Shown one piece after another: positions 15,501-23,072 of a stretch of 44,445 bases of DNA. The notes beneath the pieces were generated by a model that was not told the DNA's origin, ran no database searches, and saw nothing but the letters and a program-made list of their open reading frames with translations. The stretch spans positions 1 to 44,445 of the forward strand of contig CALGNO010000028.1 in assembly GCA_937958625.1 (NCBI GenBank), read 5' to 3'. The stretch comes from an uncultured Neomegalonema sp. (GTDB taxonomy: Bacteria > Pseudomonadota > Alphaproteobacteria > Rhodobacterales > Rhodobacteraceae). Made by a program: the position numbers and the translations under genes. Each line of letters starts with the position of its first letter. The stretch's first letter is position 1.

Positions 15501-17225
15501 TCAGGCAGCCATGTCGAGCGAAGCTGCCGGTCGAGCCGATGCCGGCAATGTCGCAACGATGTCGGCATTACCGTCGAAGAAAGCAAAGCGGCTTTCCTGT
15601 TCGGACTCTAATTGCGCGGAATATTCTGGACTGACCTGATCGGTTCGCACCGAATACCATACAGCATAGCTTTCGGCGAAGTCTTCGACGGGCGTTGTCG
15701 CCGCGTATTGGGAAACGTAGATGCCGTCTTCCTCTACCGCATCCTTCCAGCCAACGGTATCTGACATGACACCGATCTGTCCGGACTCAGTGTCGAGCGC
15801 ATGAGCAGCCTCATGAACGAGAAAGAATTGTAGTTCGTCCTCTAAATCAAGAAGTGCCGAAGCTGAAATCCCAAACTGCCCTGAAACAAAGTCAAATTGT
15901 GCTGCTGAATCGTTCCCTGGGATGGCCTCATTATCAAAAATAGTCGTCAGGCTTCCGAGCCACACATTTTTTATTGGTGCCGGGGCCTTGGCAAGCGTCT
16001 CAGCGAAAAGAGTCGCGATTTCTACGGAGCTTTCTCCACTTATCAACGGCGCTTGCGGCACTTCGACCGTACCGGACGTGCCATCCGAAAAAGATATTTC
16101 GAACAATTGAGTATCAACGGAACCTAACTCTACTCCAGCCACGATAAAACTATCGGAGTTAGGCTTCAAATCACCAGCAACAACGGAAACGACGCTCACA
16201 TCGTCGGCTTCGTCATTAACATAGGCAGGCACCGGAAATATCGATGAAAATTCGGCGTCATCAGCGGAATAATGCAGAACATCATCTTGATCTTCCACAT
16301 CAATCTTCGTTTTCTTTCCATCTGGAGTCAAAGTCAACATGACATCAGGGCCGATCGCCTCCGTTAGGGTATCGACAACCAGACCCGGCGTTGGCCCTGC
16401 TGCCTGCTCCCATCGAACATCTGCATCTGTGACATTTGAAAAGCTGATATCCGACACCGGCGTCCACGCCGTATCACCCTCTTCATTCGATACGCTCACG
16501 GAAATCAACCGTTCGTAACCTCCGCTCTCGTCGTTTTGATACGCAACGAACGTATATACTGTACCGTCCTTAAAATGTACTCTCGTCTCTTTTATCGGTG
16601 CATCGAGCGGGGGCGGGGCCTTCAAAGTTTCACTCTGAACGGAAGCTCCGTCGTCTTCGTCGATCTGCGTCGCGTCAGCGCGCTCTGTCTGCGCGCCCTC
16701 CGCTTGCGGCGCACCAGACCCAGCTAGCGGCGTACCAGACCCGCCTTTCGACGCGCCGGTCTCAGCTCGCGACGCGCCAGCCTCGGTTTGCGGCGTGCCA
16801 GCCCCGCCTTTCGCTGCGCCAGTCTCAGCTCGCGGTACGACCGTCGCGGCTTGTGGCGCGCCGCTGCTGCGTGCTGCGCCTGCCTCCATGCGGTCCGCAG
16901 AGGCGTCGAAACGATCAGCCCTTTCGACAAGTTGCGTCGCTTCCGGCCCGGTCATGCCCTCCGCTTGGCTGCGAAGGTCTTTTGCAGCATCCCGCGCCTG
17001 GGAAGCCCTGGACAGCAGACTTTCGCTACCCTGATCCCGAGGACGACGGGTCGATGTCTGCGCTGGCGATCTGGCCATGACCGGCGCATCCAGATCGCCG
17101 ATCTTGCGCGGGCCTCCGCCGCCTCCGGTTCGATTGGCAGCACCGCCAGAGGAAGCAACAGCCGCGCCCTCGGCTTCCGCCAGCGGTTGCATTTCGGGAC
17201 TACGAGCTCCGGGATCGATGCGCAT
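15501..17225 (-). CDS. Large protein with repetitive N-terminus and HExxH metalloprotease-like C-terminus
   Basis: A 574-residue protein I cannot place in a named family. Residues 1-200 are low-complexity and rich in Ala, Gly, Ser and Thr, with a coiled-coil-like part near 70-115 and a duplicated 21-residue unit at about 132-173. Residues 215-390 are acidic and beta-rich. Residues 465-525 contain FFLVHEAAHALDTESG, a gluzincin HExxH (His471, Glu472, His475), and 39 residues later EDFAES, giving a plausible third zinc ligand (Glu514 or Glu518). This HExxH plus downstream E-x-x-A-E layout recalls anthrax-lethal-factor-like peptidases. No signal peptide is visible. The middle section is visibly more AT-rich than its neighbours, which hints at acquisition. 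It could be a secreted effector or toxin, but that is inference. Confidence 0.75.
   Translation of the reverse strand: MRIDPGARSPEMQPLAEAEGAAVASSGGAANRTGGGGGPRKIGDLDAPVMARSPAQTSTRRPRDQGSESLLSRASQARDAAKDLRSQAEGMTGPEATQLVERADRFDASADRMEAGAARSSGAPQAATVVPRAETGAAKGGAGTPQTEAGASRAETGASKGGSGTPLAGSGAPQAEGAQTERADATQIDEDDGASVQSETLKAPPPLDAPIKETRVHFKDGTVYTFVAYQNDESGGYERLISVSVSNEEGDTAWTPVSDISFSNVTDADVRWEQAAGPTPGLVVDTLTEAIGPDVMLTLTPDGKKTKIDVEDQDDVLHYSADDAEFSSIFPVPAYVNDEADDVSVVSVVAGDLKPNSDSFIVAGVELGSVDTQLFEISFSDGTSGTVEVPQAPLISGESSVEIATLFAETLAKAPAPIKNVWLGSLTTIFDNEAIPGNDSAAQFDFVSGQFGISASALLDLEDELQFFLVHEAAHALDTESGQIGVMSDTVGWKDAVEEDGIYVSQYAATTPVEDFAESYAVWYSVRTDQVSPEYSAQLESEQESRFAFFDGNADIVATLPASARPAASLDMAA
16707..16832 (-). 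repeat. Two-copy 63-base tandem repeat inside the 574-residue protein gene
   Basis: The coding strand contains two near-identical 63-base units encoding a 21-residue repeat built on RAETGAxKGGxGTP, at residues about 132-145 and 153-166. Shorter related pieces (AGSGAPQAEG) follow. The units differ at a few bases, so the duplication is not brand new. Confidence 0.65.
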
Positions 17226-17416
17226 GACTTGCCTTCCTATTGGATGTCTTCACAAAGGCACCACGCGCAGGGCATCGCAATTGAGAGAGGTACGCAAACG
17301 CGTCCGTAGACGACGCAGGTTTCCCCTCCAATTCGCAGAACGGCTCTGGGGCGGACGCCCGCGGCATGGGCGGAAACAAGCCGCAAGTGATCTTCATACT
17401 CACCGACCAGACGCAA

Positions 17417-17448
17417 AACGGCACCGGAGGTGACGCTCCGGTGCCGTT
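17417..17448 (-). terminator. Rho-independent terminator of the DUF533-like gene
   Basis: A perfect 13-base-pair inverted repeat (AACGGCACCGGAG at 17417-17429 and its complement at 17436-17448) with a six-base loop. On the minus strand it is followed by TTTTGCG, so it terminates the gene that ends at 17505. The rest of the 279-base gap to the gene starting at 17225 shows no other clear feature. Confidence 0.8.
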
Positions 17449-17504
17449 GGTCTCACATCAGGCTGTGATGCTCGCTCTCGACGCGGGCATCTCGGCGCAG
17501 GCAA

Positions 17505-18338
17505 TCAGCCGTAAAGCTTCGGCGCGCCCAACTGGTCGTGGATCGCGTTGCAGGTCTGGGGGTCGATCCCAAGGGTCTTTGCCAGGCTGTCGAGGTACTG
17601 GGCTTCTTCGCGGGAATCCAGATCGATGGCCATGACCGACATCAGATAGGCCTGCTGCTCGGCACCCTTGGGGATGTCGTTTGCCAGACCGTCCAGATCG
17701 AGGGGCGCGGCGAGTTCATTGCGGACGAACTGCATTTCTTCGTCCGACATGCCTTCCATCTGACCGAGAATTTTCTCTTTCTCGTTCTCGTCGATCTTGC
17801 CATCGGCCTTCGCGGCGCTGAGCATACAGCGCAGCATGACCTTGGCGGTTTCTTCCTGTTCATTCGTCGGCGGAACCTCTGGCTCGCCGAAATTGTCGAA
17901 GGCCGAATTCAGCGCGCCGCCAAAGCCGCCCTGTTGGGGCGCAGGGGGAGCGCCCGCCGTGTTGCTGGCTGCACCGCCGCCCGACAGGCTGTCGAGCAAG
18001 CCGCCGAGGCCGCCGCCGGACGTGCCGCCCGTTGCGCCGCGCCCCGCGAGAATGCTGCCAAGGCCCCCGGCTGCTGCGCCGCCGCCGAGCATACCGCCCA
18101 GCATACCGCCAAGCCCGCCGCCAGCGCCGCCGCCCTGTTGGCCGCCCATCATGCCGCCGAGCATATCACCGAGGCCACCGCCGCCTTGCTGGCCGCCGCC
18201 CATCATGCCGCCCAGCATACCGCCGAGGCCGCCCGTGCCGCCACCGGCGCCGCCCGCGCGGTTCGAGATCATCTTGCCGACGCCCTTGGCAACCATGACG
18301 CCCATGCCGACCTTTGCCAGCGTTCCCATCCAACTCAT
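17505..18338 (-). CDS. DUF533/TerB-like protein with Gly-Met-rich linker
   Basis: A 277-residue protein. The start at 18338 has a strong GGAGGA ribosome site and gives MSWMGTLAKVGMGVMVAKGVGKM, a hydrophobic, possibly membrane-associated N-terminus. Residues about 25-130 are a Gly/Met/Gln-rich repeat region built on GGLGGMLGGM units. The C-terminal 110 residues (from NEQEETAKVMLRCMLSAAKADGKIDENEKEKIL) form a helical domain like TerB/DUF533, including the KADGKID Asp-rich turn. DUF533 proteins are usually described as inner-membrane proteins of unknown role. The repeat part is prone to slippage. Single gene, ending in a strong terminator. Confidence 0.8.
   Translation of the reverse strand: MSWMGTLAKVGMGVMVAKGVGKMISNRAGGAGGGTGGLGGMLGGMMGGGQQGGGGLGDMLGGMMGGQQGGGAGGGLGGMLGGMLGGGAAAGGLGSILAGRGATGGTSGGGLGGLLDSLSGGGAASNTAGAPPAPQQGGFGGALNSAFDNFGEPEVPPTNEQEETAKVMLRCMLSAAKADGKIDENEKEKILGQMEGMSDEEMQFVRNELAAPLDLDGLANDIPKGAEQQAYLMSVMAIDLDSREEAQYLDSLAKTLGIDPQTCNAIHDQLGAPKLYG
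18035..18260 (-). repeat. Gly/Met-rich degenerate coding repeats
   Basis: Imperfect direct repeats of a unit reading approximately CCGCCCAGCATACCGCC on the plus strand, translating to GGMLGGM units on the minus strand. At least five copies are recognisable between these coordinates, all in frame inside the DUF533-like gene. Confidence 0.6.
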
Positions 18339-18526
18339 ACTCAGTCCTCCGTTCTCCAACCACCCCGTCGGCGGCTGCGATCCGTCGGGAGATTGCCCCG
18401 ACAGACTGCCGCTGTCCAATTTTTCCCTTTGATTTGCCTGTATTGCCGCGCATAGGCGACTTTCGGTACATGCGATGCGAGAGCCGGGATCGAATCAAAC
18501 ACGGTTTACCGGTGCCGGGGGTAGAA

Positions 18527-19318
18527 ATGACGGTTACAGAACACCAGATCGAGCAGTATCAGCGCGACGGTGCTGTCTATCTGCCCGGACTTTTTACCGA
18601 CTGGGTCGAGACCCTGAGAAACGGGGTCGAGCGCGACATGACCGACCCCGGGCCCTATGCCGCCGAGAACCTGCATGAGGGCGAGGCCGGGCGGTTCTTT
18701 GACGATTACTGCAACTGGCAGAGGATACCGGAATTTCGGCAGATGATCGAAGGCTCATCCGCTGCCGAGACCGCCGCGACGCTGATGGGCTCGGAGCGGG
18801 TACAGCTTTTCCACGATCATGTCTTGGTCAAGGAACCCGGCACCGGAAAGCCCACACCCTGGCACCAGGACGCCCCCTATTATTTTGCCGAGGGGTCGCA
18901 GACGCTCAGTTTTTGGATTCCGCTCGATCCGGTGACCGATGCGTCCCTGCGCCTGATCGCCGGTTCTCACCGCTGGGAAAAGCCGGTTCTGCCCACGAAA
19001 TGGCTCGACGAAGACAGCTTTTATCCCGATGAAAGCGCCTATCTGCCCGTGCCGGACCCGGATGCAGAGCCGCAGCGGTTCGATGTGCTGGAATGGCCGA
19101 TGCAACCTGGGGATGCCGTAGCCTTCCATTTCAAGACGCTACACGGTGCGCGGGGCAATGTTGCTAATCTCCGGCGACGGGCGTTTTCCCTGCGTTTACT
19201 GGGCGATGACGTTCGCTTTGTGGAAAGACCGGGCCGCACATCGCCGCCGTTTCCGGGCCACGATATGGAGCCGGGACAGCGCTTGCGCGAAGACTGGTTT
19301 CCCGTGCTGACGGTCTGA
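18527..19318 (+). CDS. Phytanoyl-CoA dioxygenase (PhyH) family oxygenase
   Basis: A 263-residue non-heme iron, 2-oxoglutarate-dependent oxygenase. The iron facial triad is readable: His113 and Asp115 in PWHQDAPYY, and His206 in KTLHGARGN; an arginine at 217-218 is placed to hold 2-oxoglutarate. The N-terminus YQRDGAVYLPGLF is the usual PhyH opening. The ATG at 18527 is chosen because this is where the family homology starts; upstream codons to 18314 overlap the promoter of the divergent DUF533 gene. The substrate is not predictable; bacterial members hydroxylate small metabolites. It is monocistronic. Confidence 0.9.
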   Translation: MTVTEHQIEQYQRDGAVYLPGLFTDWVETLRNGVERDMTDPGPYAAENLHEGEAGRFFDDYCNWQRIPEFRQMIEGSSAAETAATLMGSERVQLFHDHVLVKEPGTGKPTPWHQDAPYYFAEGSQTLSFWIPLDPVTDASLRLIAGSHRWEKPVLPTKWLDEDSFYPDESAYLPVPDPDAEPQRFDVLEWPMQPGDAVAFHFKTLHGARGNVANLRRRAFSLRLLGDDVRFVERPGRTSPPFPGHDMEPGQRLREDWFPVLTV

Positions 19319-19390
19319 TCCGACCCGCCCGGATGACCGCGATCCCTGTCGCTACAGGGCCATGCAGTGTGTCAGTTTTACCATTATCTC

Positions 19391-19419
19391 TTGCGCACCC
19401 GGTAAGCCTTTGCTATCGT
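19391..19419 (+). promoter_or_regulatory. Candidate sigma-70 promoter of the NUDIX gene
   Basis: TTGCGC at 19391-19396, a 17-base spacer, and an extended -10 TGCTATCGT (TG at 19411, TATCGT 19414-19419). It is followed by an AT-rich tract unusual for this GC-rich DNA. A seven-base-pair hairpin (AGCGGCC 19469-19475 with GGCCGCT 19482-19488) lies in the resulting leader just before the ribosome site. Confidence 0.4.
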
Positions 19420-19504
19420 TATAAAAAATAAGAGCAGTTTTAACGATTGCGGAAAGCAACTACGGGCGAGCGGCCTTGGCGGGCCGCTTTGGAGCAGTAA
19501 TGTC

Positions 19505-19996
19505 ATGAGAATGAAAGAAGCAAAACAAGCCGCCAGCCTCGCCGCGGCCCCCACCAAACCGACCATGGACCGCGTGCAACCCCAGGCGGCAGCCCTGCCG
19601 TATCGGTTCGAAGACGGCAAGCTCAAGGTCATGATCGTCACATCGCGCCGCACGGGCCGCTGGGTCTTTCCGAAGGGGTCGATGGGCAAGGCCAAGGAGT
19701 GGCAGGCCGCCGCCCAGGAAGCCTATGAAGAAACCGGCGTGTCCGGTTCCGTCGATCACAAACCGCTGGGTCGGTACGTGTCGCTTAAAGTGCGCGGCAA
19801 GGATGCGTGGCACGTGGATGTGGCGCTCTACCCCCTCAAGATCGAGAAGTTCCACAAGAAATTCCCCGAAAAGAAAGAGCGCAAGCGCAAGCTGGTCAGC
19901 ATGAAGCGCGCGCGCAAGATGCTGTCGCAGCCGGAAATGGCGCAACTGGTCGAGGCGCTCGAAAAGCGCGTCGGCAAGGGAAAAAAGGCCGCCTGA
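19505..19996 (+). CDS. NUDIX hydrolase
   Basis: A 163-residue pyrophosphohydrolase of the NUDIX superfamily, close in layout to bacterial diphosphoinositol-polyphosphate/Ap(n)A hydrolase relatives. The Nudix region reads RWVFPKGSMGK, then AAAQEAYEETGV; the Glu72, Glu75 and Glu76 metal ligands are kept, while the usual Arg before the first of them is Gln71 and the box is one residue shorter than the textbook form, as in the PKGxxM subgroup. The C-terminus is highly basic (Lys/Arg-rich), which may bind polyphosphate-like or nucleic-acid substrates (inference). Start at 19505; an alternative ATG is at 19511. Confidence 0.88.
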   Translation: MRMKEAKQAASLAAAPTKPTMDRVQPQAAALPYRFEDGKLKVMIVTSRRTGRWVFPKGSMGKAKEWQAAAQEAYEETGVSGSVDHKPLGRYVSLKVRGKDAWHVDVALYPLKIEKFHKKFPEKKERKRKLVSMKRARKMLSQPEMAQLVEALEKRVGKGKKAA

Positions 19997-20083
19997 GCGT
20001 CGAAAATCGAGATCCGTTATAATTGTGATGTGACAAGATCGCACATCTGATTAGGGTGAAAGCCATCACCCTTGGAGGATGTC

Positions 20084-20557
20084 ATGCGGATTATTCTGAC
20101 CACGGCGCTTGCGGCGCTGTTACCCCTATCAGCCCAGGCGGCCCCGACCGGCGAGCGCGTTACCCTGCGCGGCGAGTTGATCGATACCTGGTGTTATTTT
20201 TCGGGCGTCATGGGCGGGCCGGATGCGGTGGTCGGCTCGGCCCATCATACCTGCGCCATGTGGTGCGCCGCCGGGGGTATCCCCGTAGGAATGCTCGGCG
20301 AGGACGGCGAGACATACATGATCCTGAAACTGCCCGATGACGATGAATCTGCGGGGGGCGATACCTTCGTGGAATTGACCAACGACACCATCGAGGCCGA
20401 GGCGTTGCTTTATGAGCGCGACGGGCTGAAATATCTGGTGGTCTCAGAGATCACCTCGAATGAAGGCATTCCGAACCGAACCCACGAGGATTTCGGCGTC
20501 ATCCCCGGCTTTGCCATCCCCGATGCCGTCGTCGATAAAGTGCTGGGAGCAGAATGA
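20084..20557 (+). CDS. Exported Cys/His-motif protein, first gene of SCO operon
   Basis: A 157-residue protein with a Sec signal peptide (MRIILTTALAALLPL, cleavage near AQA|APTG at 19). After it comes a compact motif: Cys37-Tyr in IDTWCYF, then His54-His55-x-Cys57-x3-Cys61 in HHTCAMWCAAGGIPVGML. The rest is beta-rich (YMILKL, ALLYERDGLKYLVV). I recognise the C-Y...H-x-x-C-A-x-x-C...GIP pattern from uncharacterised exported proteins but know no assigned function; the spacing would suit metal binding or a disulfide. ATG at 20084 has GGAGG five bases upstream. Its stop overlaps the start of the next gene. Confidence 0.78.
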   Translation: MRIILTTALAALLPLSAQAAPTGERVTLRGELIDTWCYFSGVMGGPDAVVGSAHHTCAMWCAAGGIPVGMLGEDGETYMILKLPDDDESAGGDTFVELTNDTIEAEALLYERDGLKYLVVSEITSNEGIPNRTHEDFGVIPGFAIPDAVVDKVLGAE

Positions 20558-21123
20558 TGAAAAGTATAGCCATCGCCATCGCCGCCCTTGCGTTTTCGGC
20601 CCTGCCCGCCGCCGCCGATGAGGAGTGCACGGTCAAGGGCTGGGGCCTTTCAGGCGAAGAAACGGCCTGTTTCTCGGCCAAGGTCGTCGATCTGCTCTGC
20701 GAGGTCACCGGCGATTGCCCGGAGGATTGCGGCGACGGCAAGCGGCAGCTTGGCCTGTTGCGCGAAGATACCGGCAAGCTTGTCTATCCCCAAAAGAACA
20801 TCCAGGCCGCCTTTAATGGCCCGGTCGTCGATCTTTATCCCCATTGCGGCACCACCATCGACGTGAAGGGATCGCTCGTCGGCGACGAAGAGACGCTGAA
20901 GGGTGCAGCGCAACTGTTCCACCTGCACCAGCTGCGGCCCGAGGGCGGCGAGTGGAAAAAGGCCAATGACTGGGTCAAGGCGTGGGAGAAGGCCAATCCT
21001 GACGCCAAGGGCAAGGGGCCGTGGTTCCGCCGCTCACCCCGGATCAAGGCAGAGATCGAGGAAGGCGGCTATCTCGGTTATGGTCCCGAGGAAGATGTCG
21101 AGTTCATCAAGGACTGGTATTGA
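20554..21123 (+). CDS. Exported Cys-rich protein, second gene of SCO operon
   Basis: A 189-residue protein with a signal peptide ending near PAAA|DEEC. The mature protein has six cysteines (25, 39, 49, 55, 59, 98), five of them within the first 40 mature residues, including CEVTGDCPEDCG, and a C-terminal half with His97-Cys98 and the pair His123-x-His125. The last third is helical and basic, ending EFIKDWY. No known family is recognised. The start codon is in the ATGATGA overlap with the upstream stop, and its own stop overlaps the SCO gene start, so the three proteins are translated together. A periplasmic location is inferred for all three. Confidence 0.78.
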   Translation: MMKSIAIAIAALAFSALPAAADEECTVKGWGLSGEETACFSAKVVDLLCEVTGDCPEDCGDGKRQLGLLREDTGKLVYPQKNIQAAFNGPVVDLYPHCGTTIDVKGSLVGDEETLKGAAQLFHLHQLRPEGGEWKKANDWVKAWEKANPDAKGKGPWFRRSPRIKAEIEEGGYLGYGPEEDVEFIKDWY

Positions 21124-21677
21124 TGCGCCATACGGCCTGCCTCGCTCTCGCGGTCGCGCTCTCAGGGGGGCCGGCGCTCGCCGGGTCACCCCTGCCCTTC
21201 GATGTGGGCGGGCCGTTCGAATTGACCGACCAGCATGGCGACACCCGCACGGATGAGAGCTATCGCGGCAAACCCGCGCTGTTGTTCTTCGGCTATGCCC
21301 AGTGCCAGTCGATCTGCTCCGTCGCCCTGCCCCGCATGGCCGAGGCCGTCGACCTGCTGGACGAGGCCGGGGCGGAGGTGCAGCCGATCCTGATTACCGT
21401 CGATCCGGCCCGCGATACGCCCGAGGCTCTCGCCGCCGCCGCGCCGGATATGCACCCGAGGCTCAGCGCCCTGACCGGCAGCGACGCGGCGCTGGCCGCC
21501 GCCCGCAAATCCTATCGCGTTGAAAGCAAGCGCATCGGCGAGGATGTTGACGGGCCGATTTATGCCCATGGCAGCTTTATCTATCTACTAGGCCCCGACG
21601 GCGAGGTGCTGAGCCTGATGCCGCCGGTCCTTGCGCCCGAACGGATGGCGGAAATCACGCTTGGCTATCTGAAATAG
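21123..21677 (+). CDS. SCO1/SenC family copper chaperone or thiol oxidoreductase
   Basis: A 184-residue thioredoxin-fold protein. Sec signal peptide cleaves near ALA|GSPL at residue 20; no membrane anchor remains, so it should be soluble in the periplasm, unlike the usual anchored SCO. The copper ligands are readable: Cys61 and Cys65 in the CxxxC motif AQCQSIC, and His149 in AHGSFIYL. The family delivers copper to the CuA site of subunit II or reduces its cysteines. Here it is not in the oxidase cluster but coupled to two Cys-containing exported proteins, so a different client is possible. The start overlaps the preceding stop (TGATG). Confidence 0.9.
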   Translation: MRHTACLALAVALSGGPALAGSPLPFDVGGPFELTDQHGDTRTDESYRGKPALLFFGYAQCQSICSVALPRMAEAVDLLDEAGAEVQPILITVDPARDTPEALAAAAPDMHPRLSALTGSDAALAAARKSYRVESKRIGEDVDGPIYAHGSFIYLLGPDGEVLSLMPPVLAPERMAEITLGYLK

Positions 21678-21682
21678 CCGTC

Positions 21683-22585
21683 CTACCGCTCCCACGGTGG
21701 GACCGGGCCGAGTTCGCTGACCAGATGGTCGATCAGCGCCCGGACTTTCGGCGAGAGGTTGCGGCGGTTCGAGTAAACCGCGTAAATATCAGAGCGCGTA
21801 TCCTCGTATTCCGGGAACAGGCGGACCAACCGCCCCGATGCGAGGTCCGGCGCAATCAGATACGTGGACAGGCGCGCGACCCCGATCCCAGCCAGGGCCG
21901 CGTGATAAACCGCATCGGCACTGTTGGTTTCCAGATTGCTCGGCAAGCGGCGGGGATAGAATTCGCCGCCCTCCAGATGCCAGTCATTCCAGCGCTCGAC
22001 CGTCGATAATCGCAGGTAATTGTGTTTTTTGAGGTCCGAAAACCGTTCGGGCGTTCCATAGCGCTCCAGATAGGCGGGCGAGGCACAGACGACGCGCTTG
22101 TTATGGGTCAGCTTGCGCGCCACGAGGGTCTGATCCTCGATCTGTTCGGTGAACAGGATGCCGAGATCGATGCGATCATCGGTAAAATCCCGCCGCGTAT
22201 CGGTCAGGTCGATGGTCAGTTTGACCTCCGGATATTTTTCCAGAAACGACGGCATGATCGGCATCACCTGGGATTTGCCGAAGGCCACCGTCGCCAGCAC
22301 ATGCAGCCGACCCTTGGGTTTCTCGCTCAGTGAGACGATCATTTCCTCGGCGTCGCTGATGCTGCGCGCGATTTCCGAACAGCGTTCGTAGAATTGCTGG
22401 CCTTCATCGGTCAGCGAAATGCCGCTGGAGGAGCGGTTGAGCAAGCGCACGCCGACCCGGTCTTCCAGATGCGAGACCTGCTTGCTGACGGCGGACGGAG
22501 ACTGGTTCAGTGTGCGCGCGGCGGCGGACAGGCTACCCGCATCCACCACGCGGGCGAACAGAACCATCTGGCTGGAAAGATCCAT
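21683..22585 (-). CDS. LysR family transcriptional regulator
   Basis: A 300-residue regulator with an N-terminal winged helix-turn-helix (residues 1-65; GSLSAAARTLNQSPSAVSKQVSHLED) and a C-terminal inducer-binding domain with two Rossmann-like lobes. The sequence pattern is that of the CrgA/AaeR-type group. Its stop is five bases from the stop of the convergent SCO gene. It is divergent from the DUF1127 gene, which could be a target, but LysR regulators often act on distant genes. The inducer is not predictable. Confidence 0.93.
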   Translation of the reverse strand: MDLSSQMVLFARVVDAGSLSAAARTLNQSPSAVSKQVSHLEDRVGVRLLNRSSSGISLTDEGQQFYERCSEIARSISDAEEMIVSLSEKPKGRLHVLATVAFGKSQVMPIMPSFLEKYPEVKLTIDLTDTRRDFTDDRIDLGILFTEQIEDQTLVARKLTHNKRVVCASPAYLERYGTPERFSDLKKHNYLRLSTVERWNDWHLEGGEFYPRRLPSNLETNSADAVYHAALAGIGVARLSTYLIAPDLASGRLVRLFPEYEDTRSDIYAVYSNRRNLSPKVRALIDHLVSELGPVPPWER

Positions 22586-22663
22586 CGATTATCTCCGTTC
22601 CGTGCCCTCTGGTCACAATCCCCGTGACCGAAACCGGCCTACCGCCGTACCCTCGCAACAGTC

Positions 22664-22684
22664 ATATTGCATTGCAGCAAATAT
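22664..22684. promoter_or_regulatory. Near-palindrome in the LysR/DUF1127 divergent region
   Basis: ATATTGC (22664-22670) and GCAAATAT (22677-22684) form an almost symmetric site separated by ATTGCA. It lies about 80 bases upstream of the LysR gene and could be its autoregulatory operator. The symmetry is broken by one inserted base, so this is tentative. Confidence 0.3.
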
Positions 22685-22772
22685 CTTGCGGTGCAGCATA
22701 GCATGATCGGAGCCAAACGGCTTTTTAAATCGTGCGGGTTGCATAATGACCATGATACTATCTGAGGTTAAA

Positions 22773-22991
22773 ATGGCTTATCTCGAAACTACCCTTACGG
22801 GCACCTCCAATACTGGCTGGATTGATCGCATTATCGCGCGCCTCGGTCGCGGCGTGAAGGCTGCACAATATGGCAAAATGCTGCAAGCCATGAACACCCT
22901 GTCGGACGAACAGCTAAAGCAGATCGGTTTGCAGCGCAGCGAAATCCCGCACCATGCACATCTGGCGATTTACGGCACCGCGAACGAGTAA
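22773..22991 (+). CDS. DUF1127 domain small protein
   Basis: A 72-residue protein with an Arg-containing C-terminal DUF1127-like segment: YGKMLQAMNTLSDEQLKQIGLQRSEIPHHAH. The start at 22773 (MAYLETTLTG) has a GAGG ribosome site and is preferred to the upstream ATG at 22746. DUF1127 proteins are short alphaproteobacterial proteins; in Agrobacterium and Rhodobacter some bind RNA and affect phosphate or growth regulation, though this is not established for all. The long N-terminal part (MAYLETTLTGTSNTGWIDRI) is typical of the longer subtype. Single gene, divergent from a LysR gene. Confidence 0.85.
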   Translation: MAYLETTLTGTSNTGWIDRIIARLGRGVKAAQYGKMLQAMNTLSDEQLKQIGLQRSEIPHHAHLAIYGTANE

Positions 22992-23072
22992 TCGAGACCC
23001 TCGCCGTCCGCTTGGTGCCATTCTGGCGGATGCTCGGTTAGGCGCCGTCCGGTGACCGATGCGGGGTCGGCC

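Noticed and set aside
20084-21123. Methanobactin or RiPP cluster in the SCO operon
   Set aside because: The Cys proteins are 157 and 189 residues with Sec signal peptides, with no modification enzymes nearby, so they do not look like peptide precursors.
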